64,000 bases of DNA from contig NZ_FQXM01000017.1 in NCBI RefSeq assembly GCF_900129965.1, forward strand, positions 1 to 64,000, read 5' to 3'. This stretch comes from Clostridium grantii DSM 8605 (GTDB taxonomy: Bacteria; Bacillota; Clostridia; Clostridiales; Clostridiaceae). Positions 63,531 through 64,000 of this stretch are shown here, piece by piece. Each line of letters begins with the position of its first letter. The stretch's first letter is position 1. A program made the translations under genes and the position numbers. The notes beneath the pieces are model-generated. The model did not search any database. It saw only the letters and a program-made list of their open reading frames with translations, and was not told the DNA's origin.

Positions 63531-64000
63531 ATGGACGCAATTGGAATGATTGAATTAAATAGTATAGCAAGAGGAATTGAAACAGCTGATCATATGGTGA
63601 AAGCTGCTAATGTAGAATTGATTATGGCAAAACCAGTTTGTCCGGGGAAATATGTAATTTTAATATCTGGAGATGTTGGTTCTGTTGAATCATCGGTAAA
63701 AGTTGGGGAAGAGATTGGTGCTCAATATGTAGTAGATAAACTATTGATACCAAGAGTGCATCATCAACTTATAGGAGCTATAAATCAGGCTACTGAAATA
63801 AATGACGTGAATGCTGTGGGAGTGTTGGAGTATTTTAGTATTGCTACAGCAATCGTTGGCGCAGATGCCGCAGCAAAAACAGCTCAAGTAGAGTTGATAG
63901 AAGTTAGACTAGGAATTGGTATAGGTGGAAAAGCTTTTGTTACTCTTAGTGGAGATATAAGCGCAGTACATGCAGCTGTAGAAGCTGGTGCAAAGGTAGG
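63531..64000 (+). CDS. tandem-domain shell protein, BMC-T, PduT-like (runs off the window)
   Basis: At least 156 residues; the gene is cut by the end of the window. Two BMC domains: AIGMIELNSIARGIETADHM... and, from about residue 95, AVGVLEYFSIATAIVGADAA. Cys37 in KPVCPGKY matches the PduT cysteine that holds a 4Fe-4S cluster in the trimer pore. Start ATG follows GGAGAGGAG, two bases after the PduS-like stop, so the pair is co-translated. Confidence 0.9.
   Translation, partial: MDAIGMIELNSIARGIETADHMVKAANVELIMAKPVCPGKYVILISGDVGSVESSVKVGEEIGAQYVVDKLLIPRVHHQLIGAINQATEINDVNAVGVLEYFSIATAIVGADAAAKTAQVELIEVRLGIGIGGKAFVTLSGDISAVHAAVEAGAKV

Noticed and set aside
1..64000. CRISPR array, prophage or insertion sequence
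   Set aside because: No regularly spaced repeats, integrase, transposase or terminal inverted repeats were seen on either strand.

Overview
The window is about 64 kb of AT-rich DNA with strong AGGAGG-type ribosome binding sites, frequent TTG/GTG starts, a TPP riboswitch, a T-box leader and a Spo0E-like protein. Together these point to an anaerobic, spore-forming member of the Clostridia (Bacillota). I cannot name the genus from sequence alone. No insertion sequence, prophage, CRISPR array or rRNA gene was seen.

Left part (1-18.5 kb): a cluster of ten tRNA genes with a duplicated Leu-Gly-Gly triad; an AI-2E family permease; a PAS-GGDEF diguanylate cyclase; a ZIP metal transporter; a large cell-wall-anchored (LPKTG) double 5'-nucleotidase/cyclic phosphodiesterase; a LysM protein; an ECF sigma factor with a DUF4179 partner; a TPP-riboswitch-controlled thiC; and a YhaO/YhaN (SbcD/SbcC-like) DNA repair pair.

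Middle part (18.6-45.5 kb): two divergent sugar operons around a PocR-AraC regulator (GH29 fucosidase and a URO-D-like protein on one side; FGGY kinase, isomerase, DUF4432 epimerase and class II aldolase on the other). Next come a second GGDEF protein, a LysR/siroheme-reductase divergon with a perfect palindromic operator, a TetR-SulP operon, a T-box-controlled Na+ symporter, Spo0E, a lipoprotein, and a NmlR/AdhR-type MerR divergent to an aldo/keto reductase. That reductase gene leads into a selenium-dependent molybdenum hydroxylase maturation operon (yqeC, mocA, yqeB, xdhC, moeA-like) with no hydroxylase gene in the window. An iron alcohol dehydrogenase and a second MerR follow.

Right part (45.8-64 kb, runs off the end): a choline-degrading glycyl-radical microcompartment locus (GRM1-like). 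The lyase is choline TMA-lyase CutC: Y208, D216, C489, E491, T502, Y506 and G821 are all in place when the TTG start at 51359 is used. With it are CutD, two acylating aldehyde dehydrogenase homologues (one lacking the catalytic Cys), PduL phosphotransacylase, seven complete shell proteins plus a partial BMC-T, EutP-, EutT-, EutJ- and EutQ-like accessory proteins, a PduS/RnfC-like flavoprotein, and a tandemly duplicated transporter + 88-residue protein module. Expected flow: choline to trimethylamine + acetaldehyde (CutC/D), acetaldehyde to acetyl-CoA (aldehyde dehydrogenase) and acetyl-phosphate (PduL), with NAD recycled by an alcohol dehydrogenase. Two promoters with identical MerR-type geometry (TTGACT, 20-bp spacer containing a dyad, TATAAT) precede the transporter module and the shell operon; the MerR gene just upstream is the obvious candidate regulator.
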